Source: Dillenia suffruticosa (lineage: Eukaryota; Streptophyta; Magnoliopsida; Dilleniales; Dilleniaceae). From it: 64,000 nucleotides of DNA. The notes beneath the pieces were generated by a model. It searched no databases. It saw only the letters and a list, made by a program, of their open reading frames with translations, and had not been told where the DNA came from. A program made the position numbers and the translations under genes. The stretch covers positions 12,001,501 to 12,065,500 of the forward strand of contig JAVTVX010000012.1 of NCBI GenBank assembly GCA_033439265.1. The letters are read 5' to 3'. Positions 23,861 to 35,469 of this stretch are shown piece after piece (within the stretch, counting starts at the first letter, position 1; each line of letters opens with the position of its first letter).

Positions 23861-26683
23861 TATCATGCCCCGACCCACTCCCGAGCCAGGCACGCAACCA
23901 GCCCGCCACGACACCCAGATGCACGGGCACCACGTCCCGCACATCGAAGCACCATAAGGCTGTTAACATTCACATAATCCAAGTTTCCAAATCACAGAGA
24001 TCCCCAAGTGATAAAAATAATACATGTATGCCTCAATGTAAATTAAAATGAGTGAGAGAAGTTTCCAAATCACAGAGATCCCCAAGTGATAAAAATAATA
24101 CATGTATGCCTCAATGTAAATTAAAATGAGTGAGAGTTAACCTTATACAGACCAGAAGAATTATAAATACAGTCATCCTAATTCAAACAAATACAATGGT
24201 CATCCTAACTTTCTCAAGATGAAACAATAACCTTAATATATAGCGGAAGAGCGGGTAGTCATACCCCGACCCAGTAGTCTCCAAAGAATATCCAATACAA
24301 CAATGCGCACAAATCTCTCAGTCTGAGTCTACCCCTGTAGGAGGGAAATGTGAGGGGTGAGTACCGTAGAGAGGGGGGTTGGTACTCAGCAAGTCGGGGG
24401 GAATGACATGCTACAATTAATTTTTGGGTGAATTAGGAGTGTCAAAATTATGTCCCAATAAATCCATAGTATGCAAAAAAAAATATTATGACATCTCAAT
24501 AAATCATTCACAGCATACGTATCAAATCAAATATGCATCCAGTATGTATGTCCGTTATATCATGTAGAGCCGGCCGAAAATATCCCGGCAAGGGTCAACC
24601 ATGGCCAAGGACGGGCAATGTTGGGGGTTTTCATAGTACAACTAATAAAATAAGGCTCTCTACCCCAACGTTGACCACAAACTACTCCAACTAGCCTATA
24701 TATATATATCGTACACGTATCAAGGATCAAGCATGTATGGAAACCCGCCGGTGCTAGACCTACCAAGGTCCTCCCCGGAGTGGTTCAACCAACGACTGTC
24801 CATACAATATGTATGACAATCTGGCGGATACCCCCTGCAGAGCCGTATCCGGGCACAACAGGTGCCTCTACCAAATGTCCTTCGTAGCTACGGAATGCCA
24901 TAGAAAGCATATCATCATCATCACAGTATCCACAGGGGCATCCAGCCCAAATCACATATCTCAAGCCAAATCATCAAGCCCTATCATGTCAAAAGCATGT
25001 GCCAATATGCAATGGAAGCATAAAATCATGTGGATATATCAAAGTGAGGCACAATCATCAAGTATCAAAATCATGGATGCATATCGATATAAACAAGTTG
25101 GGACACTCCATATATCACAAAACATTTTCATAAATCCAGGAGAATAGGTCAATCATACCATTTTAAATCATGCTTTTGAAAGCTTTTTAAAGCACGGTAT
25201 CAATTAAAAGTAGATGTCAAGTCCCACTCACCGTTAGGGGAGGATAACGCACTCCCCAATATTTCCACAAAGCATAAATCAAGTGTCCCTTCCGTTCAAC
25301 TCAAATAACTCTTAGGGAGACAAACAGTCCGCAGATTTTTAACATGCGCAGTCATGGAAAACAGACTATAACTTTGGCTATACCAATCCAAATCAGATGA
25401 TTCTTATCTCATTTTAAAGCTAAGGGATAGCACTATAACTTTCATTTTGCACACTTCCTCAGATTCAAATCACAGAATTCCCGGTAAGCCTCATTTTGTT
25501 ACAGCCATATTTAAGTCAGTTTTCGTACAGAAGCTATAACTTTCATCCTACTCATCAAAGTCTAATGAAATTTTAACATGTTATAGCTACGATGTATATC
25601 TACAACTTTCGTGTTTTGAGTTTTATCTAAATATGTCTGGAAGGGGTTGAACAAAATTCATGAACAGGACAGATACGTTTTAGTGAAACATACAGTTTCT
25701 GTCAACACAGTTTTAAGGAAAATTGTATTACTTTCAATTTCCTCATGCGAAATGGCTGAAACTTTTATATGTTATAGACAAGGCATATATCTATAATTTT
25801 CATGTTTTGAGTTTCTTCAAACTAAGACTGGAGAGGGGTCGTTTTTACTCACTACTGTCAAGGTTCGAAACAGGATGCTTCTATGTCGAGTTTCAGGAAA
25901 AGTACCATAACTTTTGGCACAGGCATCAGAATTTGGTGATTCTTACCTCGTTGGAAAGATAAGACTTAGATCTACAATTCATATAACTATAACATTTTCA
26001 AATTCTGGCTCTAAGATGCTTAAAACAGAGATGAATCACGGACAGAAATAAAATTTAAAGTAAGACAGGATAAAATTTCTTACCTCACTTTCTTTGTCTT
26101 CCTCTCTTGCTTCTCTCCTTGTTCTCACGAATTTGGGAAGAATGAACAAGCATTCTAAGGCCTTCTTCTTTTATTATTGTGTTAATAACTCACCTAGGAT
26201 CAAATCTCCAATTAATCTAAACCATAGGATCATTTTGACTATTGCATGTGTTTTGATCAGTTTTTTTTTTTTATGTGCATGTGTTCTCATTGGCCCACCT
26301 TGCCTTTCTCATCTCCATTTGGCCAACACTTGTCCTCCTCACTATAACACTTGTTCAATACAAGATTACACTTGTCACATTTCATTTAAGTTTTGTTAAT
26401 TGCTAACAAGTCCTTTGACTTATAAAAATTCTAATTTGACCCCTAAAATTTTCATAATTACATACTAGGCTCAAAATCTTATATTAGACCTAATTTAATT
26501 TATTTAATATGAAATTAAGGTTTTGAATCTCTTTGAGTCAAAATTGATCCAATTTGTATTTTATCGTCAAATATCATTTTTTTTTGTGAAAATTCATGAA
26601 CTTGTAGTAGTAGAAACATCATATATATATATATATATATGAAATAGAATTCACTATAGAATACACCGAGGGTCGGTGTTACA
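23861..26683 (-). mobile_element. Solo gypsy LTR, perfect duplication GTTAC
   Basis: Flanked by GTTAC at 23856-23860 and 26684-26688. It starts TATCATGCCCCGACC (a TA terminus, as at 10214) and ends GGTCGGTGTTACA with a perfect 7-bp stem (26663-26669 with 26673-26679). A GTGAGTAC...GTACTCAGC pair lies at 24357-24390. A perfect 78-bp tandem duplication is inside. No retrotransposon protein is encoded. Confidence 0.9.
23981..24136. repeat. Perfect 78-bp tandem duplication
   Basis: 23981-24058 and 24059-24136 are identical by eye (each begins AAGTTTCCAAATCACAGAG and ends AATGAGTGAGAG). The other LTRs here carry one copy of the equivalent segment. Confidence 0.9.
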
Positions 26684-26688
26684 GTTAC

Positions 26689-27091
26689 TCCTAAATAGAG
26701 CACTAATTAGGCCAATCTTGAAGAAGACACCATATGACTTATATAAAGAAAGAAAACCAAACATAGGCTGCTTTCATATTTATGGGTGACGAGGCAATCT
26801 TTGTAGGCTACTCCCCACTAACAACAAAGCTTATAAGGTCTATAAAAAAAGAACAATGGCTGTAAAAGAGTCGATTTATGTAGAGTTTGATGAATTAGAA
26901 GACTTAAACATGAAAGTCCCTGAGGATAACAATAATGGAATCATAGAACCAGTGATTACAATTGATTCAAACAAATCTCCCGAAACGAAAACAGAAGAGA
27001 ATCTGGAAAACCAAATTCCAACAAAACCTAACAACTCACAGATTCAAGAGGAAAAGTTTCCTACTGCAACAAAAAGTGTCAATGTAGAAAA
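26689..27091 (+). pseudogene. Copia integrase C-terminal region and linker to RT
   Basis: After the GTTAC duplication the plus strand continues the copia polyprotein with LNRALIRPILKKTPYDLY and KERKPN, a one-base slip at the junction, then DEAIFVGYSP and, in a second register, AYKVYKKRTM...SIYVEFDE. These are the conserved segments between the integrase core and reverse transcriptase in plant copia elements. A stop (TGA near 26786) and a further slip show decay. An acidic Asn/Lys-rich linker runs to 27091, where an LTR interrupts it. No RT follows. Confidence 0.75.
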
Positions 27092-27243
27092 TGTCACGTC
27101 CCAATTCGTGATCCAAAGGCCATGAATAGTCGCCCGTTACCTTGAACACCGGCCCAATCCCATCACGTATCCTCAAGGTAACACAAAGTTAATCAAAATT
27201 TCAGTTACAAATATTTTATTAGTATTCAAAATACAAAAGTTCT

Positions 27244-27274
<31 letters not shown>

Positions 27275-28310
27275 TCTATACATGAAAGTTTCTTGATTTC
27301 ATATAGTCATTCCGACATGATCAACTAATATCTTCAAAGATGCAGCGGAAGTTCCATACCATAATACGTCTTTAGCAATGGTTTTTGGGATTTACGTATA
27401 TCGAAATAAGTCAAGATGTCTCTCCAATGACTAACTCTATCTAGATTTAAAAATATTGTGGGATGAGTATAATCAAATACTCAGTGAGTGAGAAATTCGT
27501 GACAGGTAATTAATAAGTGAGGTGAGAATAGAGTATCAAGGTCATATGTATATATATGTATATCCATGCAAGACATATTATCAAAATCATATCAATTTCA
27601 ATACAGTTTTCCATCCAATCTAAACATATGCATCCAAAATCTCATATCATAAATCGTAGGGTCATGCTAAATCGTAGTTTTCGACAAAGGTCTATCTCGA
27701 CTAATAACAAGCCACCAAGAGCCTTTTGTATATAAACGAAAAACAACCCCAAAACTTTGGTGTTGGCGTCACCCGAAGTGCTAGACTAAAATGTCATTCA
27801 GTCCTCCCCTTTCAGTTCAACTTGGCTAATCCAAAATATAGTATCGTATACACGCCACCTAACCATGTGAAGTGTCTATGTCTCAGGATATCGAAAACGT
27901 GTGACAATTTATATAACGAGACGGGTCAACTATAGCATATAAGGAGAGTCTGCACGGGACGACGTCTATCATATCATAGTATCATGTCTATAAGTACTAT
28001 CCCTGATCTATGCTCAAAGGGATTCAGATACTAATGTCTGAGTACCTAGTTTCGTATCAAAATCATCAATAAATCAACCGTACCATACATGTCGAGGTAA
28101 ATAATAAAAATCCAATATAATATATTATAACATATATTATCAAAATACATTTCATGATTTTAAACATGACACATATTTTTCTATCAAAATTCATGGATAC
28201 ATATTTTGAAATTTTGGTATATTCCATTTATCACAAAATATGTTATCAGTCATTTAATAAAACCATTTTACAAATCATGTTTTAAAATTCAAAAAACATG
28301 GTTTTGCTCA
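27092..28310 (-). mobile_element. Truncated gypsy LTR
   Basis: Begins TGTCACGTCCC with the CGCCCGTTACC word, has the GATGAGTATAATCAAATACTCAGTGAGTGAG block at 27465-27492 and an AT run at 27247-27274. It stops abruptly at TTTTGCTCA, where other copies continue with CAAGTCCCACTCACC. The preceding GAAAA is not repeated after the break, so a deletion removed the LTR's other half together with copia RT/RNase H sequence. Confidence 0.75.
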
Positions 28311-28783
28311 TTAATGACTTGTGATGACTAGAAACACTAGTTCCTGTATGTTCATAGTTCTCTTGATGGATCATTGCACTTACTTCATGTATTGACTTTT
28401 GGTAATCTCTTTACTTGCTTCTGTGATTTTTGAGACTTTTATTATAAGTATAACCTTTTCACACATACCTAGGGCACGTAGGCATATTTTCAGGAGGAGT
28501 TTTGTTCCTTCAAAAATAGGTTAATGACTTCAAACGTGAGCTAGCTTTTTGCCCTTTAGGTCTAATTCCAAAGTATCGCTTTCTATTGATAACAAAAAGA
28601 GGGAGAAAATTCCAAAAAGTAGGCTTTGTAGGCATAGAGTTAAGCTTATGGAGGGAGAGAACAACAAAGGTTACCCCTTCTATTTTGTTGATAAGAATGC
28701 TTACAAAACTAAAACTTAACACACAAGTTTATCACATTTCTAGATTGTTGGAGGTTTTGTCAGTATAAAAAGGGGGAGATAGT
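28311..28783 (+). other. Copia 3' non-coding region with polypurine tract
   Basis: Non-coding sequence ending with the plus-strand polypurine tract AAAAAGGGGGAGA (28767-28779) immediately before an LTR beginning TGACAAAATTGAG. This is the layout of the 3' end of SIRE-like copia elements. Confidence 0.65.
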
Positions 28784-30171
28784 TGACAAAATTGAGTTTT
28801 AATGATGATCAAATTAGAAAAAATTAAGTATAGAGGAATCTGGAACATGTCGACTCACTAGACACCAGGCCGACTCACCTTTGCTTTGTTACACTAAACC
28901 TATACCAATAGGTCGATCCACTAATGACAGCATTCAACCTATATATCATCGAAATAAGCTATAAAGGATGTATGTCGACCCCTTAGCATCCTTTGTCGAC
29001 CTAACCCCATATCAACCAATTCAAGACCCACAAATTGACCTATTCTATTTGGAAATTTGAAAACACCCTTTAGGTTGACCTACCTTATGAATAGGTCAAC
29101 CCACAGCTTAGATCCATCCTTACTTGTCGACCTAGAGGCTTAACATATTAACCCAATTCCATTAGAGTTCATAAAAAATTACTACATGGGTTAACCCAAA
29201 CATTCACTTAATCGACAGAAACTTAGTTAGCAAAGAACATTGGTCGACCATAGAGCTTTAATTGGTCTACCCAAACTTACATTTATGTCTTAACAACCTA
29301 AAGTTTTTAAACTTGAATCGACCAAATACACTTTCAGGTCGATCCTAAGCGAACATTTTTCTGATTCAACACATGATTGTTGGGCTCTAATTAGTCCATA
29401 TAGTCAAACTTAATCTACCTTAATATGATTAAATCATAATATTTGTGAGATCTAACAAGCTATGAGCTAGAAAAGTAAGTGTCTCTTTTGTTAGATAGAA
29501 AAAGACAGTCTAAAAGAAATAAAGCAGCTTCTCATTAGCCAAAGTATAGCAACAGGCAAAAAAAATTAATTAAAAATGCCAAAAGTATTAGTTAGCAACA
29601 TTCGAAATTGACCTACCAATTCAATGGCTCTCTTCAAGTCTTACATAAATGTTGAAGTTAAGAAGAAACAGAGAAGTGGTTGAGCAATTGAATAAACACA
29701 TAACGAACACATTGAATGCCTTGTTTTTCAAATACACTCTGTCCTTAACTCCTTTTTACATTTTCTTGTGTGTAATCTCTTGTAAACTCAAACTTTGTTA
29801 CTTCTAAGTATAGTAGCCTCATTTCTTGTAACATTCTACATCTCCTGCATTGAAAAACCATTGAAGGTTTCTCAATCTAGAGTTTAGAGAGAGAAACAAC
29901 CAGTAAGATTAGGGTTTGAAAGTGTTTATGATAAAATACTGTAAAAGTCCAATTTAAACTTGCAATCAAATTTGTACTATTTGGGAAAAATAGTGAAAAA
30001 TCCAAAAGGGTGCCCAGGAGTTGATGTACACCGAGTTAGTGGAACTACTATTAATTCTATCTCCAGTATTTTACTTTCATTTTCTGTTCTACTTTCTATC
30101 TTCATCTCTTGTAAACCATAAAAAACTTAAAATCAACAAACAAGTTATTCACCCCTCTAAGTTGATTTACA
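28784..30171 (+). mobile_element. SIRE-like copia 3' LTR (about 1.4 kb)
   Basis: Follows a polypurine tract, begins TGACAAAATTGAGTTTTAATG (compare the LTR at 59970) and ends GTTGATTTACA. The 3' third has AACTTGCAATCAAATTTGTAC, GAAAAATCCAAAAGGGTGCC and GTACACCGAGTTAGTGG in the order of other SIRE-like LTRs. The 28850-29350 part is a GTCGACC-rich array. The 5' LTR partner is uncertain; the tail at 17182-17478 is diverged from it. Confidence 0.7.
28850..29350 (+). repeat. GTCGAC-core degenerate array 3 (GGTCGACC type)
   Basis: Repeated GTCGACCTA, GGTCGATCC and GGTCAACCC words inside the copia LTR; an exact core lies at 28995-29000. Units are spaced irregularly by about 25-60 bp. Confidence 0.7.
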
Positions 30172-31690
30172 GCTCACATATGATAAAACACGGGGCCAAG
30201 GCAAAACACATCACTTATGGTTGGCTAAGTTGACTTGTACATCACCTCAAGTCGATTCATGCATTTTAGGATTTAGAAAATTTACATACATGGCATGAGA
30301 ATGACATAAGCTACAAGCCACAAACTACAACATAAACCACAATTCTTGTGATGACACAAGTTAGGACGTAGAGCACAAAGTATAAGGCCAAGTCCACCTA
30401 CCCAATGCAAGAAGTTGACTTGCATAATAGGTCGAGTTGACTCATGTTTCATACCTTGTCGACTCGCACATCCAATGTTTAGAAAAATTGTAAGTATGAA
30501 AGCTTGTGTTGACACAAAGTATTTGTTATGTTGGCACAAACTAGACCAAACTATACACAAGTCGCTTAGCACCACACACCAGTTGACTTTTATGATGCTT
30601 GTCTTCACAGAACTACTCACTAACTTAAGGACACGAGCAATCCTAAGTGTACTAAGCCACATAACATACATTCTAAGCCCAGATGCACTAGGCCATCATG
30701 TCACACTTAGCAAGCCATCCTACATAAAGCACAACACACATGCAGTCAAATTGGTACAAGCACAAAGTTGACTCATTAGAAAGCCCAAGTCGGTCGACAC
30801 AAGATATGGAGCAGAAATTGACTAAGTACTCAAAAAGTTTGTGTCGGCACAAAAAAGAAATTGTGTCAACACAACCGAGCTCCACAAGGTAAGTTCTTAA
30901 CAAGAATGAGGTAGTTGACTCGCCCAGCAACTCAAGTCAACTTAATTAATACAATGGAAGGAAATGGCTAAGTACAAAAGAGTTGTGTCGACACAATGGA
31001 GAGTTCATGCACAAATTTTTGAACTAGATCAATAAGCATTTTGACTTGAAGCACATAGGTAGTCGACCATGCAACAAAGAACAGAGACAAATCCAAACAA
31101 AAGTCGACTCACAAAGAAGAGAAAGTCAACTCGCTTGTGAGTAAGGGCTGACTATTCAGAAAGTCTTTTTATCATCCAACAACTTGAAATGGCTATATAT
31201 GTGTAGTGAATGTTTTCCAATGGCTAGATTATCATCAAGACTATAAATACAACACCAATGCTGAAGATCAACAACTTTTTAAAACTCTTGAACATCCGGA
31301 ACAATTATTGTGCTCTTAATGTATCCATGTATTAAGATTTTTTAACTTAAAGATCTCATATGAAGTTTAAGCTTCAAAATTGTATCTTAGTCTTTACCTG
31401 TAAATCTTGTAAGAGACCAGAGGAAGTGGGTTCTTTGTGGTCAAGACTTGGAATTGTCTTAGTGAGACAAGATAGGATTTGCTAACAGAAGTCTAAGCTA
31501 GTGGTGACTGTTCTAAGCGAAACAGTTGTGAGGTGTAACTAACACCTATAAAAGCTAACTAGTTGTACTATTTGAATTGAAAATAGTGGATTAGAAAATC
31601 CGGTGAAATCTATAAGTAGACGTACACCGGAGAGAGTGGAACCAATACAAAATATGAATTTTCAAATGAACATGATCTTAGGTTTACAAT
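30172..31690 (+). mobile_element. Another SIRE-like copia LTR fragment
   Basis: The segment has a fourth array of AAGTCGACTC/AAGTTGACTT words (about 30225-31150; exact core 31103-31108) followed by CTTGTAAGAGACC, TTGTACTATTTG, GAAAATCCGG and GTACACCGGAGAGAGTGG, the R-U5 order of SIRE-like LTRs. The left end starts right at the end of the previous LTR and the right end fades near 31690, so it is a fragment. Confidence 0.6.
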
Positions 31691-31797
31691 AAATGTATAT
31701 TTATATTGATTACTGTCTAGGTAGATGATAGATGTCAATCATGGTTTTTGAGAGCTAAGGGCGATTGGGTGATTTAGGTCATGTAAAAAATGTTAAC
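31691..31797. other. Short unassigned stretch before the SINE
   Basis: No feature recognised; it is the left flank of the SINE target site. Confidence 0.3.
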
Positions 31798-31814
31798 ATT
31801 ATAATTCTCATTGT

Positions 31815-32002
31815 ACCAAAAGTCAATCGGCGCAGTGGAAAGAACTCTGTTTCCTTTAACCAAGCGCTCGAGTTTAAACCTCCTTATAAACAAAAAAAAA
31901 CTATTTTGAGAAATCTCTCCCTTTATAAGAGAACCGACAGTCAGGTCGATTTAGATTAGTCGGAGCGAAACTCTAGATACCAGGGGTCAGTAACAAAAAA
32001 AA
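31815..32002 (+). mobile_element. tRNA-derived SINE with 17-bp target duplication
   Basis: About 188 bp flanked by the identical 17-mer ATTATAATTCTCATTGT at 31798-31814 and 32003-32019. An A-box-like CGGCGCAGTGG (31828-31838) and a B-box-like GTTTAAACC (31872-31880) are about 34 bp apart, as in a tRNA-type RNA polymerase III promoter, and the 3' end is A-rich (GTCAGTAAC followed by As). Such elements are copied by LINE-encoded machinery. I do not assign a named family. Confidence 0.88.
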
Positions 32003-32184
32003 ATTATAATTCTCATTGTTATTTAATAGTAAACATAAAAAGTTACACCGGCAATGAATTACCAATGATTAAATTTAATTAATTGATAAAATAAGTTTTT
32101 AATTAATAAATTGAATTTTAGAATTAACTTGTATTTTAGAATGCAATGACCTTAGCATGTGAAGAATTTAAAAACATTTAACCC

Positions 32185-32330
32185 AGTGATATTCGTGGCG
32201 ACCAGTGAAACGAGAGGTCAAAGGTTCAAATCCTGTAAGTGCACTTACATTTTGATATGAAAGGAGATATTCCGGTACAATTCTGTCTTATAAATGAGAT
32301 TTGTTTCTCCCTTCGTCCTCTTTCTTTAAA
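32185..32330 (+). mobile_element. Probable second, decayed tRNA-like SINE
   Basis: A-box-like GTGGCGACCAGTG near 32195 is followed by a good B-box GGTTCAAATCC at 32223-32233, then non-tRNA sequence. No clear target duplication or A tail was found, so limits are approximate. Confidence 0.45.
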
Positions 32331-33821
32331 AATGCCTAATTTTCTTTTCTTATTTTCTATATATTTTATTTCTCTACCTTACTATAGAAAGACATCAATT
32401 AAACTACTCATAACGGTTACGATTTTCGTGGTAACCATTCTTGTAAGAGAATGTTTCATAATTATAAATTATAAATTATAAGTTTTTCCTAATTTTTAAA
32501 TCTAGAAAAGTTAATTACCAAAAAAGGACAAACACAAACAAAATTTTACAATTTGTCCACCAAGAAAAAGGTGAAATCTGCAGCAACTTTCTACATGCCT
32601 CCAGCACGTCTCTTGGAGATTTATATGGAACTACTATTGGGTGTAATTCTGGAATGTTCAAGGTAAAAACAGTTGAAGAAAAAGGAGAATTCCAGACTTT
32701 AAACACATAAGAATTCACAGAAACTAGTTACGGTACCTGAGAAAATTGAAAGTACAGATAAATACAATGACAAATTTCCGATTTCGTCATAATGGCGGCC
32801 AAAGTAATTTATCAGAAGATACTGGAATTCCCCCGAATTCTAGAGGACATTCGATGTTTCTTTGTTTAATTTGTTTGGTTGCTTGACAAATTTTCTACTC
32901 ATATGTATGATAAAAATGTCAAAAATATAATTTTAAGGAGAAAACGAGAGTTGTGTATTTGATTTTTTTTTTCTAAAAAAAAAGTTGTATTTCATTTTCA
33001 TAACTGAATTAAAAAAAAAATGATTTGCAAACAAAGCAAGAGGTATATTAACCGTGAGGATTTAATTCCAACATAAAAAGTGATTCCTTTGCCTTGAATA
33101 ATATTTTCTGTTTATAGTGACCTGCATGCAAATGTGAATAGGTTCTTCTGATCCATTTTGTTTGCAGATCGATTGGGAGATGTGAGATTCTAAGTGGCAT
33201 TGACTGTGGATAAACTTCAGCACAGATGAAGGTATGAAAATGATTACCGTCAATATTCGACTTCTTATTTTCTTAGGATACTGTCCTCTAATAATAATTT
33301 ATGTGTTCTCACTAATAATAATATATCTAAAACTAACCCTCTAAATTAGTTGAAAAGTAGTAACTAGTCTACAAACCTGTTTAAAAGATACAGTTTCAAA
33401 AGTTACAAATATAATTCAACACCAACCATCTTCCAAACATCATCCGAAAATAACTAGAGTACGCTCAAAGAGTTAAGTTACATGTACAGGGTAACAAAGG
33501 AAGTGAGAAATTGAAGTAAAACTTCCAACATTAAGAATGATTTTTCTAAAACATTTAATTCTCTTTTCCTTAATAATATAATAAAGAAAAAATTAATATG
33601 CACGGAAAGCCATGTTTCATACATACAAAGCAAAATGTGCGTTGCCTAAATAACATAGTACCACTTTTTTTTTCAAAGACATCCATGCTGATGAACAGAC
33701 AAAGCATCACTACCATAAAAAAAATTTCTTTGCATGAGGTCACCCCAAAAACTGCTAGCAAAGCGTGTCCTGTCTTCTTCAGTGATCAATGTTTCCACTA
33801 ACTATACTCGCATTAGCAAAG
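32331..33821. other. Unassigned stretch, possibly genic flank
   Basis: AT-rich with no recognised domain. A minus-strand 67-codon frame (32515-32718) contains PELHPIVVPYKSPRDVLEAC; no family is recognised. The stretch could be 3' intron or flank of the SWAP-like gene. Confidence 0.35.
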
Positions 33822-34075
33822 GGCTATGCCAGTAGCCAAGTGACCGCTGACATACTTCTGGACATTTGCCGTCGGGCACATGACCACTTGTATAGATCCC
33901 GATCTATGGCAATGGCCAAGTGACCATTGGCATAGATCTCAACATATGCCGGCGATCATCTGGTTGTTGGCATAGGTCGAGATATTTGTCGGTGATCATT
34001 TAGCGATTGGCATAGATTAGAGGATTTGTCAACGGTTACTTAGCCACGGGCAATGATCTAAAAAATGTTGATAAA
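33822..34075. repeat. About 40-bp degenerate repeats, CACTA-like subterminal type
   Basis: Five or six degenerate units containing TTTGCC[G/A][T/G]CGG and TTGGCATAG, for example the TGCCGGCGATCATCTGG unit at 33935-33965 and its neighbours. Sub-inverted words (GGCAATGGCCAAGTGACCATT) recall CACTA subterminal repeats. No matching terminal inverted repeat was found. Confidence 0.5.
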
Positions 34076-34224
34076 ATTCTATAAAAATCATATTTTTAAA
34101 TATATATATTTATTGATTTATTTTACTTTTTTTTAATTTTATTTTTATTCTCTTTTGTATATATATCTATTTTTGTATTTATTATTTTTTTATTTTATTT
34201 TTCTTTTTAATCATAATTTGTCTC
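34076..34224. other. AT-rich stretch
   Basis: Low-complexity T-rich DNA with no feature between the repeat cluster and the SWAP-like exon. Confidence 0.4.
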
Positions 34225-34791
34225 TCAAATGGCCGATCCCAAATTATTGAGTTTAAAGCTCGGTTCATTGTTGTTGTTGCTGGATCTAGGTTTCAATTTA
34301 TTTGTAGAGCGAACTCTCCCAGATGCAGGCGCTTTTTCTTTATATGCAAGTGTTGGCAAAGAAGCTGCCTTACCTCTTCCTGTGACATGGGCCGTTTCTG
34401 CCCTATCTGATTCATGATAACATGCCATATTGGCAGCACAACAAGGTTTATCAGATCCACTCTTCTTGGATTCTGGAGCCTGTTCAGCAGCACCTTCATC
34501 ATCCTCACCGTCAACGGAACCAAGCAATGATAATGCCCCACTTCCGATGCTACTGTACTCGGGAGCACTTTTCTTTTCTTCTTGAGATTTGTCACCAAAA
34601 TCTGGCTTCAGAAACTCTTGATGATCAACACGATATCTAAAATATGCATGGAGATGATGATCCGGCATCAGAAGCCCAAATATTGGATTGTCTCCTTGTT
34701 TCACCCTCAAAACAATTTCCGACTGTCCACCGTGTTTGCCAACAAACATTGCAGTCCTTGCTGTAATTTGATGAATCTTCTCTCTTGGAGG
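34225..34791 (-). CDS. SWAP/SURP-domain splicing factor, exon with SURP domain
   Basis: A minus-strand exon starts after acceptor TTGTTGTCCAG at 34791 and is open to a stop at 34225. The first ~60 residues form a SURP module (REKIHQITARTAMFV, GGQSEIVLRVKQGDNP, FGLLMPDHHLHAYFRY), which in SWAP-type proteins binds SF1-class splicing factors. Then come EKKSAPEYSS, a GALSLLGSV segment and an acidic, Ser/Lys-rich tail, matching the order in plant suppressor-of-white-apricot homologues. The second SURP domain and RS tail of full-length relatives are not found, so this is either a partial gene or a truncated copy. The frame joins in phase (phase 0) to the exon at 38396-38530. Confidence 0.75.
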   Translation of the reverse strand, partial: PPREKIHQITARTAMFVGKHGGQSEIVLRVKQGDNPIFGLLMPDHHLHAYFRYRVDHQEFLKPDFGDKSQEEKKSAPEYSSIGSGALSLLGSVDGEDDEGAAEQAPESKKSGSDKPCCAANMACYHESDRAETAHVTGRGKAASLPTLAYKEKAPASGRVRSTNKLKPRSSNNNNEPSFKLNNLGSAI

Positions 34792-35078
34792 CTGGACAAC
34801 AGAAGACAAAAAGAAAAGGTTTCTCCCTCAGCAGTGTGCTAAAACCAATAAAAAAAGTAGAATCTTTCAAATAGTTCTAGGCAAATGCAATTGAAGCTCA
34901 CAAATATTTGAATAACCATAAAGATCTAAAAGCAGAACTCTTGCAACTAGATGATTTTCCCTCTATAAGTAACGAATTCTAGCAGTCTAATTCCAACTGT
35001 ACGGCCCTTGGTCATGACCTCAAAAAGAATCACGGTGCCTGTGAATGGCAACCTTTTGTGACAAGAATTGTGACACCA

Positions 35079-35116
<38 letters not shown>

Positions 35117-35146
35117 AATTTGATTTAGGGCTAAAGCCCCAAATTC

Positions 35147-35201
<55 letters not shown>

Positions 35202-35469
35202 CCCGACCTTCCCTCTTCCCGCGGCTTTCCTTCCGTTGCTGCCCCGCGCCTTCCACCGCCACCGCCGCCGCCGGCATCTTCTCCTTCACCTTCTTCTCCT
35301 TCTTCTTCTTCTTCTTCTTCTTCTTCTCCTCCTTCTTCCCTCGCAGTTTCTCTCTCTACCTCACTCCGTCTTCTCTCCCTCTCGCGATCTCCCACGATCG
35401 CCCCCATTCCGCCTCGCCGCACACCACCGCGAGCCACGATCGAGCACCACCGCACGCCGCGAGCCTCCG

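Noticed and set aside
32223-32233. A functional tRNA gene
   Set aside because: Only A- and B-box-like patches are present; no acceptor stem or anticodon arm could be drawn.
34229-34842. Plus-strand frames opposite the SURP exon
   Set aside because: Antisense shadows of a minus-strand exon with clear domain homology.
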